Of a stretch of DNA of 64,000 bases, positions 43,911-56,236 are shown in pieces. The DNA comes from Anastatus disparis (taxonomy: Eukaryota > Arthropoda > Insecta > Hymenoptera > Eupelmidae): positions 248,001-312,000 of the forward strand of contig JAFFSR010000279.1 in NCBI GenBank assembly GCA_017163975.1. Direction: 5' to 3'. The notes below the pieces were generated by a model, which did not search any database, was not told the DNA's origin, and saw nothing but the letters and a program-made list of their open reading frames with translations. Each line of letters starts with the position of its first letter. Position 1 is the stretch's first letter. A program made the translations under genes and the position numbers.

Positions 43911-45370
43911 TGTTTTATTATATTATATTGTATTGTTTATTTACATTATATTATATTATTTTATTATATATTATATTATATTGTTTTATTATATTATATT
44001 ATATTGTTTATTTATATCATATTTGTTTTATTAAAGAGCAAGAAGTATGAAGAAAGCATATGGTAAGAATTTATTTACCAACAGATTATTCAATTAATAA
44101 ATTATGGATTATTTTAATCAATACTCATTTACTTACTATATGATTTCTTTTTATTTCTTAAAATATATTAGTAATTTAAATTTATAAAGCGTATACATGC
44201 TTCACAGTGAAAACATTTTTGATATTTTTCAAAAAAAGTATTTTAATCTCAAAATTATGTACTATTCTAGTCGTGTTTTAGTGAAATATGTAAAAAAAAA
44301 AGATACAATGAAATATGTTAAACATAATCTTTCTTTTTTGGGTAATCAATTAACAAATTTTATAATACTAAAGATAACATTAAAAATGAAAATTTATTTA
44401 TAAAAGGCCACAAAAGAAAGAATTTGTTGAAAGATGCTTATAGCATCAATTGACTTATTGATTAATAAGTAATATAATCTGAAAGAAGTATCGAGTGAGA
44501 CTTCGTTTTTACTTAGCAACATTTACTCTTTCGCTTATTAAAAAAAAACAATTTATTAACTAACGAATTGCCCACCACTGGATTTTAAATAAAGTATGGA
44601 GAAGTAGTTAAGGAGAAATTAAAGGTGAGAGACACCCGAAATAAAAAATAGAACTTTCAATCATCAAGCCAGAATAAAATCAATAAAATAATAACCAATA
44701 AGAAAAATGTTAATAACCCCACAAGGAAGAAGAACAATAGAAAACTCTTTTCACTTTACAATTTGGAGGGACAATGGCAATTAAGGAGAAACAATATATC
44801 AAAAAAGATATGCAGAAGGGATAAGACACTCTCTGCACTCGTACTTGCACTCGTTCTCCATACGCAATCTCTCTGACCTTCACCCTATCTGAAATCAATT
44901 GACAACGTTTGTGTGGAGAACAGTTCTTTTGAATTAGTGTGTGAGCAATTGAATTGAATACGATTGTTACAATTTAATATAATAAATTGATAAACATGAA
45001 AATTATAGTTAAATTGACAAATTATTAGTTTATTTGAACACCCTATATCAACAAGTTAAAGCAACAAAAATAAGGTAAAATTTTATTGATTAGAAGTTTA
45101 TTTATTTAAATTATTCTCTGAATTGATATTTGAATATTTACAAATATAATTCCAGATTTTATTTCAATTAATTAAAATAAATCGATATTTTTTGTGAAGA
45201 ATTAAGTTTGCATGCTTTAATATATTTTAAAATTCGATGCAAGAAATATAAATATGAATATAAATATATATACATTTCTCTACAAATAACTATTACTTTT
45301 ATTATAATAAAGTGAAGAATTGAGACTTTTTTTTCTCATCTGAATATCTTTTGCATTATTGTCAAATAGA
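43570..45370. other. AT-rich stretch with TA/TTATAT microsatellite
   Basis: (TA)n at about 43870-43903, followed by an irregular TATTATATTGTTT repeat to 44030. A triple GGAGAACC repeat lies at 43589-43610. No gene. The 68-codon frame at 44197 is not supported by anything else. Confidence 0.5.
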
Positions 45371-45374
45371 TACA

Positions 45375-45535
45375 TCCACATACACACGTGTATCTTTAAC
45401 ATACACGTACACACATACACATACATACATACATACACATACGCACATACACACAAACACATACACACATACACAAATATACACATATCCATACACATAC
45501 ACTTACTCATAAACACATACACACATACACAATAT
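45375..45535. repeat. (CACATA)n microsatellite
   Basis: CACATACACATACATACA-type repeat. It runs directly into the pyrimidine-rich array. Confidence 0.93.
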
Positions 45536-47580
45536 CCGTCTCTGCGTCTCCATCTCTTCAGCTCCGTCTCCCCATCTTCGTCTCATCGTCTTCGTTTCTC
45601 CGTTTTCATCTATCTCTATCCTTATCTCCGTCTCCGTCTTTCCGTCTTCGTCTCTCTGTCTCCCCACCTTTCTCTCTATCACTGTCTCCCTCTTCGTCTC
45701 CATCTGTCTATCTCCGTATCTCCGTCTGCATCTCTTCGTTTCCGTCTCTCCGTCTCCATCACTCCGTCTACACCTATCTATTTTTGATTGCCAGACTCCG
45801 TCCCTCCGTCACCGTTTCTCTATCTCCGTCTGTCTGTCTCCGTCTTTCCATCACCGTCTTTTCCTCTCCGTCTTCGTCTCTTAGTCTCCGTCTCTTTGTC
45901 TCCGTCTCTTAGTCTCCGTTTCTTTGTCTCCATTTCTTCGTCTCTGTCTATCTTTCTTTATCTGTCTGTTTCTGTCTATCTGTTTCCGTCTTTCTGTCAC
46001 CATCTCCGCCTGTCTGTTTCCGTCTATCTGCTTCCGTCTTTCTGTCACCGTCTCTCCATCACCGTCTCTCCATCTCCGTCCCTCTCTCTCCGTCTCCGTT
46101 TCTCCGTCTCTCCGTCTCTGTTCCTCCGTCTCCTTCTGTCCGTCTCCGTCTCCATCTCTACATCTCCGTCTCTCCACCGCCGTCTCTCCGTCACCGTCGG
46201 CGTCTCTGTCTATCCATCACCGTCTTCATCTCTCCACCTTCGTCTCTCCGTCTAAATTCCTTTGTCTACGGTCTGTTTTCGTCTCTCCGTCACCGTACCT
46301 CCGTCTTCGTCCCTCCGTCTCCGTCATTCCTTCTTCGTCTCAGTCTCTCCGTCCGTCTGTCTCCGGTTTTTCGTCTCTGTCTCTCTGTCTCTCCGTCTCT
46401 CCGTCTCTCTGTCTCCGTTTTCCCGTCTCCTTCCCTTCGTCTCGGTCTCTCCGTCTCAGTCTCTCCGTCTTCGTCTCTCTGCCTTCGTTTTTTCGTCCCC
46501 GTCTCTCTGTCTTCGTCACCGTCTCTCCATCACTGTCTCTCCATCTCCGTCTCTCTCTCTCCGTATTTTTCTCTCCGTTTCTCCGTCTCTCCGTTTCTTC
46601 GTCTCTCTGTTTCTCCGTCCTCCCGTCTTCGTTTCTCCGTCTCTCCGTCTCCTTCTGTCCGTCTCTGTCCCTCCGTCTCCTTTTGTCCGACTCCGTTTTC
46701 TTCTCTACGTCTCCGTCTCTCCACCTCCGTCTCTCCGTCACCGTCTCCGTCTCTGTCTATCCATCACCGTCTCCGTCTCTCCGCCTTCATCTCTCCGTCT
46801 CCATCTCTTCGTTTTAATTTCTCTGTCTGCAGTCTGTTTTCGTCTCTTCGTCTCCATTTTTCCGTCTTCGTCCCTCCGCCACCGTCCCTCCGTCACCGTC
46901 CCTCCGTCTCCGTCCCTCCGTCTTTCCCTCTTCGTCTTCGTCTCTCCGTCTTCGTCTCTTTGTCTCCATTTCTTGGTCTCCGTATGTTTGTCTCAGTCTC
47001 TGCGTCTGTCTGTCTCCGGTTTTTTGTCTCTGTCTCTCTGTCTCTCCATCTCTCCGTCTCCATTTTCTCGTATCCTTCCCTTCGTCTCGGTCTCTCCGTC
47101 ATCGTCTCTCCGCCTTCGTTTTTTCGTCTCCGTCTCTCCATCTTCGTCTTCTTGTCTCTGCCTCTCTATCACTGTCTCTGTCTTCGTCTCTCTGTCTCCG
47201 TCTCTTCGTTTTCGTCTCTCCGTCCCCGTCTCTCCGGCTCCATCTCTCCGACTCTCAGTCTCCATTTCTCCGTCTCCATCTGCCTGTTTTGTCTTTCTGT
47301 CTCCGTCACTCCATCCCCGTCTTTTAGTCACCATCTCTCCCTCTCCATCTTTGTCTCTCCGTCTCCATCTCTCCGTCTCCATCTTCCCGTTTCCGTCTCT
47401 TTATCTCCATTTTTTTCTTTCCATCTGTCTGTCTTCGTTTTTCGTCTCCGTCTTTCCATCTCTGTTTTCCCCGTCTGCTTTACCCCGTCTTCGTCTCCGT
47501 CTTTCCATCGCTGTCCTTCGTTCTCCGTCTCCGCCTCCATCTCGTTGTCCCCGTTCTTCCGACTTTGTCTGTTTGTCTCA
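45536..47580. repeat. 2-kb CTCCGT hexamer array
   Basis: Degenerate TCTCCGTC repeats with strong strand asymmetry: the plus strand is almost all pyrimidine plus G in CCGTC. Ser/Leu/Arg/Val frames on the plus strand (up to 441 codons) and Glu/Arg-rich frames on the minus strand come from the hexamer periodicity and are not genes. Confidence 0.93.
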
Positions 47581-48160
47581 GCGCTAAAAATGGCAACCGT
47601 GAATTCTTGGTTACACAAGGCTTACTATAGCAGCTGCGTTTTTTTAACCACACACCACTCAAAATAGCAGGCACGAATTCGTAACTACACAGCACTTTAA
47701 ATAGCATTTGTGAATTCTTAATTACTCAGCGCTAACAATAGCAGCTGCGTTTTCTTAACTAAACAGTGCTCAAAATAGCTGCCGCAAATTTGTTATTACA
47801 CGGTGCTCACAAAAGTTGTTGTGTTTTTCAATTACATGGCACTTACATTATCAGCTGCGTATTTTCAATCACACAGTGCTTAAAATAGCTGCCACAAATA
47901 CTTAATGACATAGCGCTTACAATAGTTGTTGTGTTTTTATCTTTAGCTATTAAAATAGCAGTCGCGCCTTTTAAACCAGATAGTGCTCTGAAAAGCAGTC
48001 ATGAATTTTTATTTTGACAGCGCTTACAGTAGTTTCAGCGTTTTTTTCCATCACAGCACTTACAATGGCAGCGATGTTTTATTTAACCACACAGTATTTA
48101 AAAAAGCTATCGCGTTTTCACAATGGCATAAAACTAAAAATAGCAGCCGTGATTTGCAAC
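47577..48160. repeat. 37-bp minisatellite
   Basis: About 15 degenerate units of 36-39 bases, each like CACAGTGCTTAAAATAGCTG followed by CCGCGTTTTTAATTA. A single related unit appears at about 56865-56890 (TTTTTAACCACACAGCGCT). Confidence 0.8.
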
Positions 48161-48880
48161 GAGTCCGAATTGCATCTGAATTATTAAAATGAATAGAAAA
48201 TCTTTGAATTAGATTCGGTCGGTAATGTAGAACAATATTAATATATTTTAAAGAAAAAAAATATATATACAGTAATTAGAAAAATTTATTTTTTATAAAA
48301 AAGTATTGAAAAATAAATAACGGAATTTTCCGTAAAAAGATTTTCAATAAAATATTAAAATTTTTAAATTGTAACAATAGTTCAAATTTAAACGAAAAGC
48401 CCGCCGTTGGCCGGTCCACGTGTTCGAATCTCATTCGCCGAGGGGCCAAGTGTGAAACGCAGCTCTCCTTGTCTTTCATAATGGGTAAGAGAGAGAGGCA
48501 AAGAAATGCGATGCTAACGCATTGATACAACATTACACTTGATTCAATCAATTTTTCGAATATTTAACTCAATAAAAAAAGGGGTTATTAAAGAAACAAT
48601 TCAATATGAACATTATTTTTGATTATTCGAGAATTTTAAGAACTCAAATTAATTAATTTATATAGTCATTATTATAAAAAAAATACAGTTTAAAATAATT
48701 TTGAATTCCTAGCGTAGACGGGGCTTTCAGAATATCTAATTACTTGCAAAGACTTTAAAACATGGTTAATTAAATTGAATGATAAATTCTAACAAGGAAG
48801 TAAGATAATTATATGATATAAATTTTTTTTTTATACAAGATAATGCATTTTTATGAATAAATTAACATCTTAAAATAAAT
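48161..48880. other. Mostly AT-rich, with a GC-richer 48400-48545 island
   Basis: The island contains ACGTGTTCGAATCTCA, similar to a tRNA B box, and then a GAGAGAGAGGCAAAG run. No A box is found at the right distance, so a tRNA or SINE call is not justified. Nothing else seen. Confidence 0.4.
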
Positions 48881-49714
48881 TTATAGCACTGCGTGATTTA
48901 AATCCGCGCTTAAATCCCGCTGAGCCGAGAGTTAAACGATAAATTTTTACGCTGTTCAATAATGAATATGATGCTGAATTCGCTTAAATCACGCACTTGT
49001 AATAAGCGATATTTTGATATCTGGATTATTTTTAAGAGTTCATTCATCGATAATAATAAGGTGTAGATTATTGCAACTCTTTTATATCGATATTTTTCAA
49101 AATAAATAACAATTATAAGCGTGTAAAATACGTGTAAAATCAAAGTTAATATCAGTGTAACATGTGAAGCGAAGAGGTAGTCATTTCGACGCTCTAAGAC
49201 TCCGTCGCGTCTGTGATTCCCCTAAACGCAACTGCTAATACATAAGTTACCAATTGTCGCTCCTACGCCCAAATACATATATGAAAGGAAATTTAGATTT
49301 TTATTATTACCGAATTAATTTCAACAGTTTGACATAATGCTATTTCATATTTTACATATATTTAAAATTTTTTTCTATTTATTATTCGCAAAGTACTTAG
49401 ATTTTGCGTTTTTGCAGTTTTCGCTATTCTTTTACCATTTATCATTCGTAGAATGCCTAGTTTTGCTGGTATATGGAATTTGTTTTTTTAATGAATTATC
49501 ATTCGTGGAGTGCATAGCCTTTGTTTATTATTGAATTTTGAGAGTATGGATGTAGTGCGACGGATTTAAATCACTCGAGCTATAAAATAGTATACGATAC
49601 TCGCGACTTAAATTCACCTATTATTACACGGCGTTTAGGACCCTCGCTGACGCTCGAGCCCTAACTTCGCCGTGTAATATAGGTGATTTAAATCGCCTGT
49701 ATCGTAATATACTA
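48881..49714. repeat. 834-bp tandem unit, copy 1
   Basis: Starts TTATAGCACTGCGTGATTTA. The next copy begins at 49715. The two match through almost their whole length with scattered substitutions and small indels. The unit ends in an inverted repeat (49587-49714). Confidence 0.9.
49587..49714. repeat. Hairpin at the end of copy 1
   Basis: ATAGTATACGATACTCGCGA, then CACCTATTATTACACGGCG, pairs with its inverse up to ATACTAT at 49714, around a short GC-rich loop (CTCGCTGACGCTCGAG). The arms are about 55 bases. Confidence 0.85.
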
Positions 49715-50558
49715 TTATAGCACTGCGTGATTTAAATCCGCGCTTAAATCCCGCTGAGCCGATAGTTAAACAATAAATTTTTACGCTGTTCGATAATGAA
49801 TATAACGCTGAATTCACTTAAATCACGCACTTATAATAAGCGATATTTTGATATTTGGATTATTTTTAAGAGTTAATTCATCGATAATAATGAGATGTAG
49901 ATTATTGCAACTCTTTTATATCGATATTTTTCAAAATAAATAACAATTATAAGCGTGTTCAATACGTGTAAAACCAAAGTTAATATCAGTGTAACATGTG
50001 AAGCGGAGAGGTAGTCATTTCGACGCTCTAAGACTCCGTCGCGTCTGTGATTCCCCTAAACGTAACTGCTGTTACAATACATAAGTTACCAATTGTTGCT
50101 CCTACGGCCCTAATACATATATGAAAGGAAATTTAGATTTTTATTATTACAGAATTAATTTCAACAGTTTGACATAATGTTATTTCATGTTTTATATATA
50201 TTTTTTATTTATTTTCTATTTATTATTCGCTAAGTGCTTAGATTTTGCTTCTTTGCAGTTTTCGCTTTTCTTTTACGATTTATCATTAGTAGAATGCCTA
50301 GTTTTGTTGGTAAATAGAATTCGTTTTTTTAATGAATTATCATTCGTGAAGTGCATAGCCTTTGTTTGTTATTGAATTTTGAGAGTATAGATGTAGTGTG
50401 GCGGATTTAAATCACTCGAGCTATAAAATAGTATACGATACTCGCGACTTAAATTCACCTATTATTACACGGCGTTTAGGACCCTCGCTGACGCTCGGGC
50501 CCTAACTTCGCCGTATAATAATAGGTGATTTAAGTCGCCCGTATCGTAATATACTATT
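49715..50558. repeat. 834-bp tandem unit, copy 2
   Basis: Second copy, with the same terminal hairpin at about 50428-50557. Small AT-rich frames inside both copies are not conserved as proteins. Confidence 0.9.
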
Positions 50559-51157
50559 CATAGTGAAATAGTGTAGTTATTATCTAATACACTATGTAGA
50601 TGAGGGTATTCAGATACGCTAGGAACAAATACAAAGAGGTCTCTGCGCATATCTACATGACAGCTTAGATGAGTTAGATTATCTAGATGACCAATTGAGG
50701 AAGAGGGGATCAGTGAGCTCGGGCTCACGGAGCGCGAGGATCTCGCGGGCATTCTCTCTCAGACAGATTCTCTCTCACATACCTCAAGTATCAATCTTAA
50801 TCGATTCAGACTTATTTTTTTTTCTTTTGATAAAGTGAGAAAGAGACATAATTTTTGTCTTTGTTTTCATCTTAAGTTTCTGTACCTTATTGCCTTGCTC
50901 TTTCAATCATTTGGATTTGAGCAAGTGTTAAATAATAAGAAACTAATAAAGATCTTTAAGATTTTTTTTTCTCGCGACGAAAATTGAAATCATATAAATT
51001 TTTTTTTTGTTTTTATTCAATAAATAATCCTGCGTATGAGTTATCTTTTTGCAGGATTACTTGAAATAATCAATCAATAAAAATAGAGTCAGTGTAGCAC
51101 AGTAAGTGTATACTAACCAATAGTATTAACAAAATTATATTTCTTTTGTACTAATAA
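50559..51157. other. Stretch without recognised genes
   Basis: Includes a GC-richer 50700-50770 part (GAGCTCGGGCTCACGGAGCG), then AT-rich sequence. No gene called. Confidence 0.4.
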
Positions 51158-51340
51158 GGGGAAAGACTAGGCCTTCGGCCGAAAAGCCCCGAGTGGTAGC
51201 TCTATGATTTCATAGAACCGCTGCGCATTGCACAAAAGCCTGATGGTGATGGATGTAAAAGGGTGCTGAAAAGCTACCCTTATCCAGTGGACACCACAAG
51301 CATTTTATGCCTGGTGATGCACCGGTTATCGTACACCAGG
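51158..51340 (+). ncRNA. Cluster of four stable hairpins (structured RNA candidate)
   Basis: Hairpin 1: GGGG...CCCC enclosing GGCCTTCGGCC. Hairpin 2: AGTGGT/ACCGCT enclosing TCTATGATTTCATAGA. Hairpin 3: AAGGGTGCT-GAAA-AGCTACCCTT, a GNRA tetraloop. Hairpin 4: CCTGGTG...CACCAGG. Such density of perfect stems in an AT-rich region suggests an RNA that folds, perhaps the 5' leader or ribozyme of a retroelement. It lies 300 bases left of the Penelope element, but no direct link is shown. The strand was chosen because GAAA and TTC loops occur in plus sense. Confidence 0.45.
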
Positions 51341-51707
51341 GATTAAGGCTATTTTATTTGTTACAGGTTATGTCCTCAGCAAACAATACGCAAGACCTAT
51401 TTATACTAGGAGTTATAGATATAGTGATTTAATAAAAGAGCCAAGAAAAATCGAGAGTGGCCTTTTTCCTCTCATGTAAAATAAAAAGATATTATTCTTT
51501 TTTATTCTTTCATTTTAAAGCTTTATTCATTTTTTTTATTCAGTTTAAATATTTTATTTGAGATTGTTTGTTAAGAGATTTTAGTTAACGTTTCAAGTGA
51601 TAATTTTTTTTATATAACAGTTCAGTAATAGAGATTTTTTTTTTAAATTAAATGAACTCAACAACTTGGGATTTCGAGCAGATGTTTAAAAATTTATTGC
51701 ATCAAGC

Positions 51708-51741
51708 GACGTTTCGGACACTTACATGTGTCCTTCTTCAG
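51708..51741 (-). ncRNA. Hammerhead-type motif, left end
   Basis: On the minus strand: CTGAAGA, a 6-bp stem GGACAC/GTGTCC, GAAAC and GTC. This is the hammerhead core order. Inverse copy of 56203-56236. Hammerhead motifs are known in Penelope-like elements. Stem III is too short to fold alone, so activity might need a dimer. Confidence 0.6.
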
Positions 51742-52262
51742 GTTACACAAGAATATAACAAAAGTTGTTTAATTATTAAAATACAGTAGAAACAATTTTT
51801 AACAAAAATTTCTTTATAAAATTAAACATTATTATACCTAATGCCATAACGGCAAGTCAAAAATTATAAACGGTGTTAAAACGAAGTCCTGAATAAAATA
51901 AAATGAGTTAAATTAACCAAAAATATAATACAATATAAATTAAAAACGAATAGATGAAACACACAAAACTTACAATTCGTACAATCAAAATAATAAAATA
52001 ACACGAAAATAAATTAGAAAGCACGCACTTATATACAAAATAATAACACACATACTATTACATGTTAACATCAATTATAAACCGTGTGAAGGTATTGGTA
52101 TAGCATTAGTAGAGGGGAGATGTCAGAAAATCAAAATCAAAACATTAAAGTACAGCGAAAAAGACCACCTCACGTAATGTAATATACCAACACTTACATA
52201 TACCAATACACATGTAGTGAGATGTAAGGGACACAAATATGAAAGAATTTTTTGAGAGTTTT

Positions 52263-53175
52263 TTAACATTTTGCAGATTTGATTAAGTTTACCGTATCTT
52301 TATATATTTTTTTAAGAAACTGTGTATCAGTAACTCTATTCATAGTATTGAGATTAAAATGTATGTTTAACATCTCTATAAACTTTCTTTTTTTCCTATA
52401 GGTTTCTCGACCTACAATCGATGTTTTATCAAAATTAATATTATGTTTATTATCAGTAATATGAGTTGTTAGAGCTGATTTTCCATTTAAATCCCTCACA
52501 TCTCTTTTATGTTCTTTTAAACGGTCACTTAACGACCTGGAAGTCTGTCCAACGTAAACGTAGTCGCAATTCATACACGGTATATTATAAACAACGTTTT
52601 TATTTTCTTCCTTTTTATCTCTATCTTTACCTAAACTTACAAAATTAAGTTTATGCGAATTTTTATAAACAATATCGAAATTATGACTCCTAAGAATATT
52701 ATTAAAACTAAAATTTAAATCTTTTATGAATGGGAAAACGGCTATTTTTTTATGATAATTGTGAATATTATGATTATTAATGGACATGTTTTTATTCTTC
52801 AACATATAAATTCTTTTTTTGATATGTTTTTTAATAAAAAAGAAAGGATAATCATTATTCAAAAGAGTTTGAAAAATTGAATTTATATTATTACTATGGA
52901 ATTTTTCGTCAGACAATAGAATGCTTTTGTCAACCAGATTGTATACTGTAGCGATTTTTTGCGGCAATGGATGATGTGAAAAGTAATTAATGTAAACACC
53001 AGAGGACGTAGGTTTTTTATACCAATTGATATCTAAATTGCAGTTATTTTTCGTAATGCTGACGTCCAAAAAGTTAATTTGATTATTTTCTTCTTTTTCT
53101 GATAGTGAATTTTAAGAACTGATCTTGATTGTTAAATTCATTTAAGATGTCATTAGTACTATTTTTATTAATAAT
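52263..53175 (-). pseudogene. Truncated Penelope copy: GIY-YIG endonuclease region
   Basis: A minus-strand frame of 268 codons (52263-53069) begins at a TTG within the RT-endonuclease linker and ends in the GIY-YIG domain: YNIPCMNCDYVYVGQTSRSL, DRLKEHKRD, then a TDTQFLKKIY tail. The domain is intact here, unlike in the plus-strand copy. Upstream (53070-53175) only the last RT residues remain, in another frame. It lacks RT and cannot move by itself. Confidence 0.85.
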
Positions 53176-54862
53176 TATCTTTTATAAATTGATCATTTTA
53201 TTCAGTTTTGAAATTAAAGAAAAATTTACGTTGTTGACTAGCACACTTAAAGAACTCGATAAAACAAGCCTTAAACTCAGTTTTCTTATTAGATGTAAAA
53301 AACACGAAATCTTTCCTAAATATTTTTATAACGAAAAATTTTTTAAGAATTTTAATTGCCATAGTCGTTAAGCCAAGAAATGTATTGGAATATCAGAACG
53401 GATAACTAAGAAACGATTACTTAAAATTTTAATTAATGACAACTATTTACATAGGAAATTTTTGAAAAATAAAATCAACAATATAAAGAATATTCTAATT
53501 GGAGTCGTTGGTACAGAACTCGTAAATGACATCATTAATCACTATTTTGAACTTAATAGAAATGCCCACAATAAATATAGCGAAAGATTGGAAAATAAAT
53601 TCTATTATATTTTAAAATCTTATAATTCTAATGTTTACTATTTAAATCAAAAAATAAATAATGGCACGGGGACGGATACAAAAGGTATTATTAATTTAAC
53701 GAATATAACTTTGCCTAATCCAGTTAAGTACATTTTGAATTTAGGAAACAAATTTAACTTCACAACGAATTTAAATTAGAAAGATTATTTCGATGTTATC
53801 AAACATATTGAATTTTTGGACTATAGTGAAAACTTTAATGTTTACTCCGATAATAACAAAAAACTTAAAGACTCTCTAATTCACAATCTAAACACTTTTA
53901 TTAAAACTAAGAAACACACGGAACCGACTGGTGTAGAGCTTCTATTAAACAACGCGATACTTGAAACGAAGGAATTTCTCAATAACAATAAATATCTTTT
54001 TGTTACAAAGGCTGACAAAGGTAACGCAACGATTATTATGGAAAAGACTATTTATACTAATAAAGTAGAGAATGCGTTAAAAAATGAAAATTATTATCAA
54101 TTACTAAATAAAAATCCGTTATCTAAATTAAAAAATGACACTGAGAAGTTTCTTCACCAGTTAAAGAATTGGAAACTGTTTGATTGCGACAGTGTGTTTA
54201 ATATTGTTAATATAGAGAATATAAAAAAGACCCAGTTAGCAAAGGCTTATGGTCTTATTAAAGCACATAAGAATGACTTTCCTGTAAGACTTATCGTTTC
54301 TGCTATTAATAGTCCGACTTACACATTGGACAAAGCAATTGCTCTATTTTTCCGTAAATACGTGCCTAGATCTAAACATTCAGTTTTGAATAGTCTAAAG
54401 TTAAAAGAAAAAATTAACAACTTCTGTATTTCAGATACACACGAAATGATTTCTCTTGACGTCGTTTCTTTGTTTACAAATGTGAGTCTTGATATAATCA
54501 TTGCTGCTATTAATAAAAAGTGGATTTTTCTCAATAATGTTTTGATGCTTTCTAAAATAGAATTTATTGAAATAATCAAGTTTTTATATAACTCCACATA
54601 TTTTAAATTCAACGGTAAGTTTTATAGACAAATTCTTGGTGCACCAATGGGTTTTTGCACAAGCCCTTGGCTTGCCGAATTTTGCCTTGAAATTATAGAA
54701 AATAATTGTCTTGAGAAATTGAAAGGCTCTATATTCTTTTATACTAGATACGTGGATGATTGCTTTTTAGTTATTAATAAAAATAGTACTAATGACATCT
54801 TAAATGAATTTAACAATCAAGATCAGTTCTTAAAATTCACTATCAGAAAAAGAAGAAAATAA
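53176..54862 (+). pseudogene. Penelope reverse transcriptase, broken
   Basis: One frame with stops at 53369-53371 (TAA) and 53777-53779 (TAG). The main block, 53816-54862, has 348 codons. VTKADKGNATIIM lies near residue 64, ISLDVVSLFTNV at 212-223, GAPMG at 275-279 and RYVDDCF at 311-317 (YVDD catalytic box), all as in Penelope RT. The frame shifts at about 54845-54865 into the endonuclease. The N-terminal part (KELDKTSLKLSFLIRC and on) is the family's conserved upstream region. The codons before 53176 have no counterpart. Confidence 0.9.
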
Positions 54863-55681
54863 TCAAATTAACTTTTTGGACGTCAGCATTACGAAAAATA
54901 ACTGCAATTTAGATATCAATTGGTATAAAAAACCTACGTCCTCTGGTGTTTACATTAATTACTTTTCACATCATCCATTGCCACAAAAAATCGCTACAGT
55001 ATACAATCTGGTTGACAAAAGCATTCTATTGTCTGACGAAAAATTCCATAGTAATAATATAAATTCAATTTTTCAAACTCTTTTGAATAATGATTATCCT
55101 TTCTTTTTTATTAAAAACATATCAAAAAAAGAATTTATATGTTGAAGAATAAAAACATGTCCATTAATAATCATAATATTCACAATTATCATAAAAAAAT
55201 AGCCGTTTTCCCATTCATAAAAGATTTAAATTTTAGTTTTAATAATATTCTTAGGAGTCATAATTTCGATATTGTTTATAAAAATTCGCATAAACTTAAT
55301 TTTGTAAGTTTAGGTAAAGATAGAGATAAAAAGGAAGAAAATAAAAACGTTGTTTATAATATACCGTGTATGAATTGCGACTACGTTTACGTTGGACAGA
55401 CTTCCAGGTCGTTAAGTGACCGTTTAAAAGAACATAAAAGAGATGTGAGGGATTTAAATGGAAAATCAGCTCTAACAACTCATATTACTGATAATAAACA
55501 TAATATTAATTTTGATAAAACATCGATTGTAGGTCGAGAAACCTATAGGAAAAAAAGAAAGTTTATAGAGATGTTAAACATACATTTTAATCTCAATACT
55601 ATGAATAGAGTTACTGATACACAGTTTCTTAAAAAAATATATAAAGATACGGTAAACTTAATCAAATCTGCAAAATGTTAA
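54863..55681 (+). pseudogene. Penelope GIY-YIG endonuclease, frameshifted
   Basis: Two frames, 54876-55145 and 55139-55681, differ by one base. Compared with the inverted copy, one A is missing from the run at about 55113 (five instead of six). The second frame holds the full GIY-YIG domain (CMNCDYVYVGQTSRSL, then LKEHKRDVRD) with the Cys pair typical of Penelope endonucleases. The endonuclease would nick the target site. Confidence 0.9.
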
Positions 55682-56202
55682 AAAACTCTCAAAAAATTCT
55701 TTCATATTTGTGTCCCTTACATCTCACTACATGTGTATTGGTATATGTAAGTGTTGGTATATTACATTACGTGAGGTGGTCTTTTTCGCTGTACTTTAAT
55801 GTTTTGATTTTGATTTTCTGACATCTCCCCTCTACTAATGCTATACCAATACCTTCACACGGTTTATAATTGATGTTAACATGTAATAGTATGTGTGTTA
55901 TTATTTTGTATATAAGTGCGTGCTTTCTAATTTATTTTCGTGTTATTTTATTATTTTGATTGTACGAATTGTAAGTTTTGTGTGTTTCATCTATTCGTTT
56001 TTAATTTATATTGTATTATATTTTTGGTTAATTTAACTCATTTCATTTTATTCAGGACTTCGTTTTAACACCGTTTATAATTTTTGACTTGCCGTTATGG
56101 CATTAGGTATAATAATGTTTAATTTTATAAAGAAATTTTTGTTAAAAATTGTTTCTACTGTATTTTAATAATTAAACAACTTTTGTTATATTCTTGTGTA
56201 GC

Positions 56203-56236
56203 CTGAAGAAGGACACATGTAAGTGTCCGAAACGTC
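56203..56236 (+). ncRNA. Hammerhead-type motif, right end
   Basis: CTGAAGA (56203-56209), stem GGACAC/GTGTCC (56211-56216 and 56223-56228), GAAAC (56229-56233), GTC (56234-56236). Same as the left-end motif on the opposite strand. Confidence 0.6.

Noticed and set aside
45359..47667. Ser/Leu/Arg-rich plus-strand frames (up to 441 codons) and Glu/Arg-rich minus-strand frames
   Set aside because: Produced by the CTCCGT hexamer array. No non-repetitive sequence, domain or codon bias.
47577..48160. CRISPR-like 37-bp periodicity
   Set aside because: Tandem minisatellite without unique spacers.
48400..48545. tRNA gene or SINE around GTTCGAATC
   Set aside because: Only the B-box-like part is present. 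No A box or cloverleaf can be drawn.
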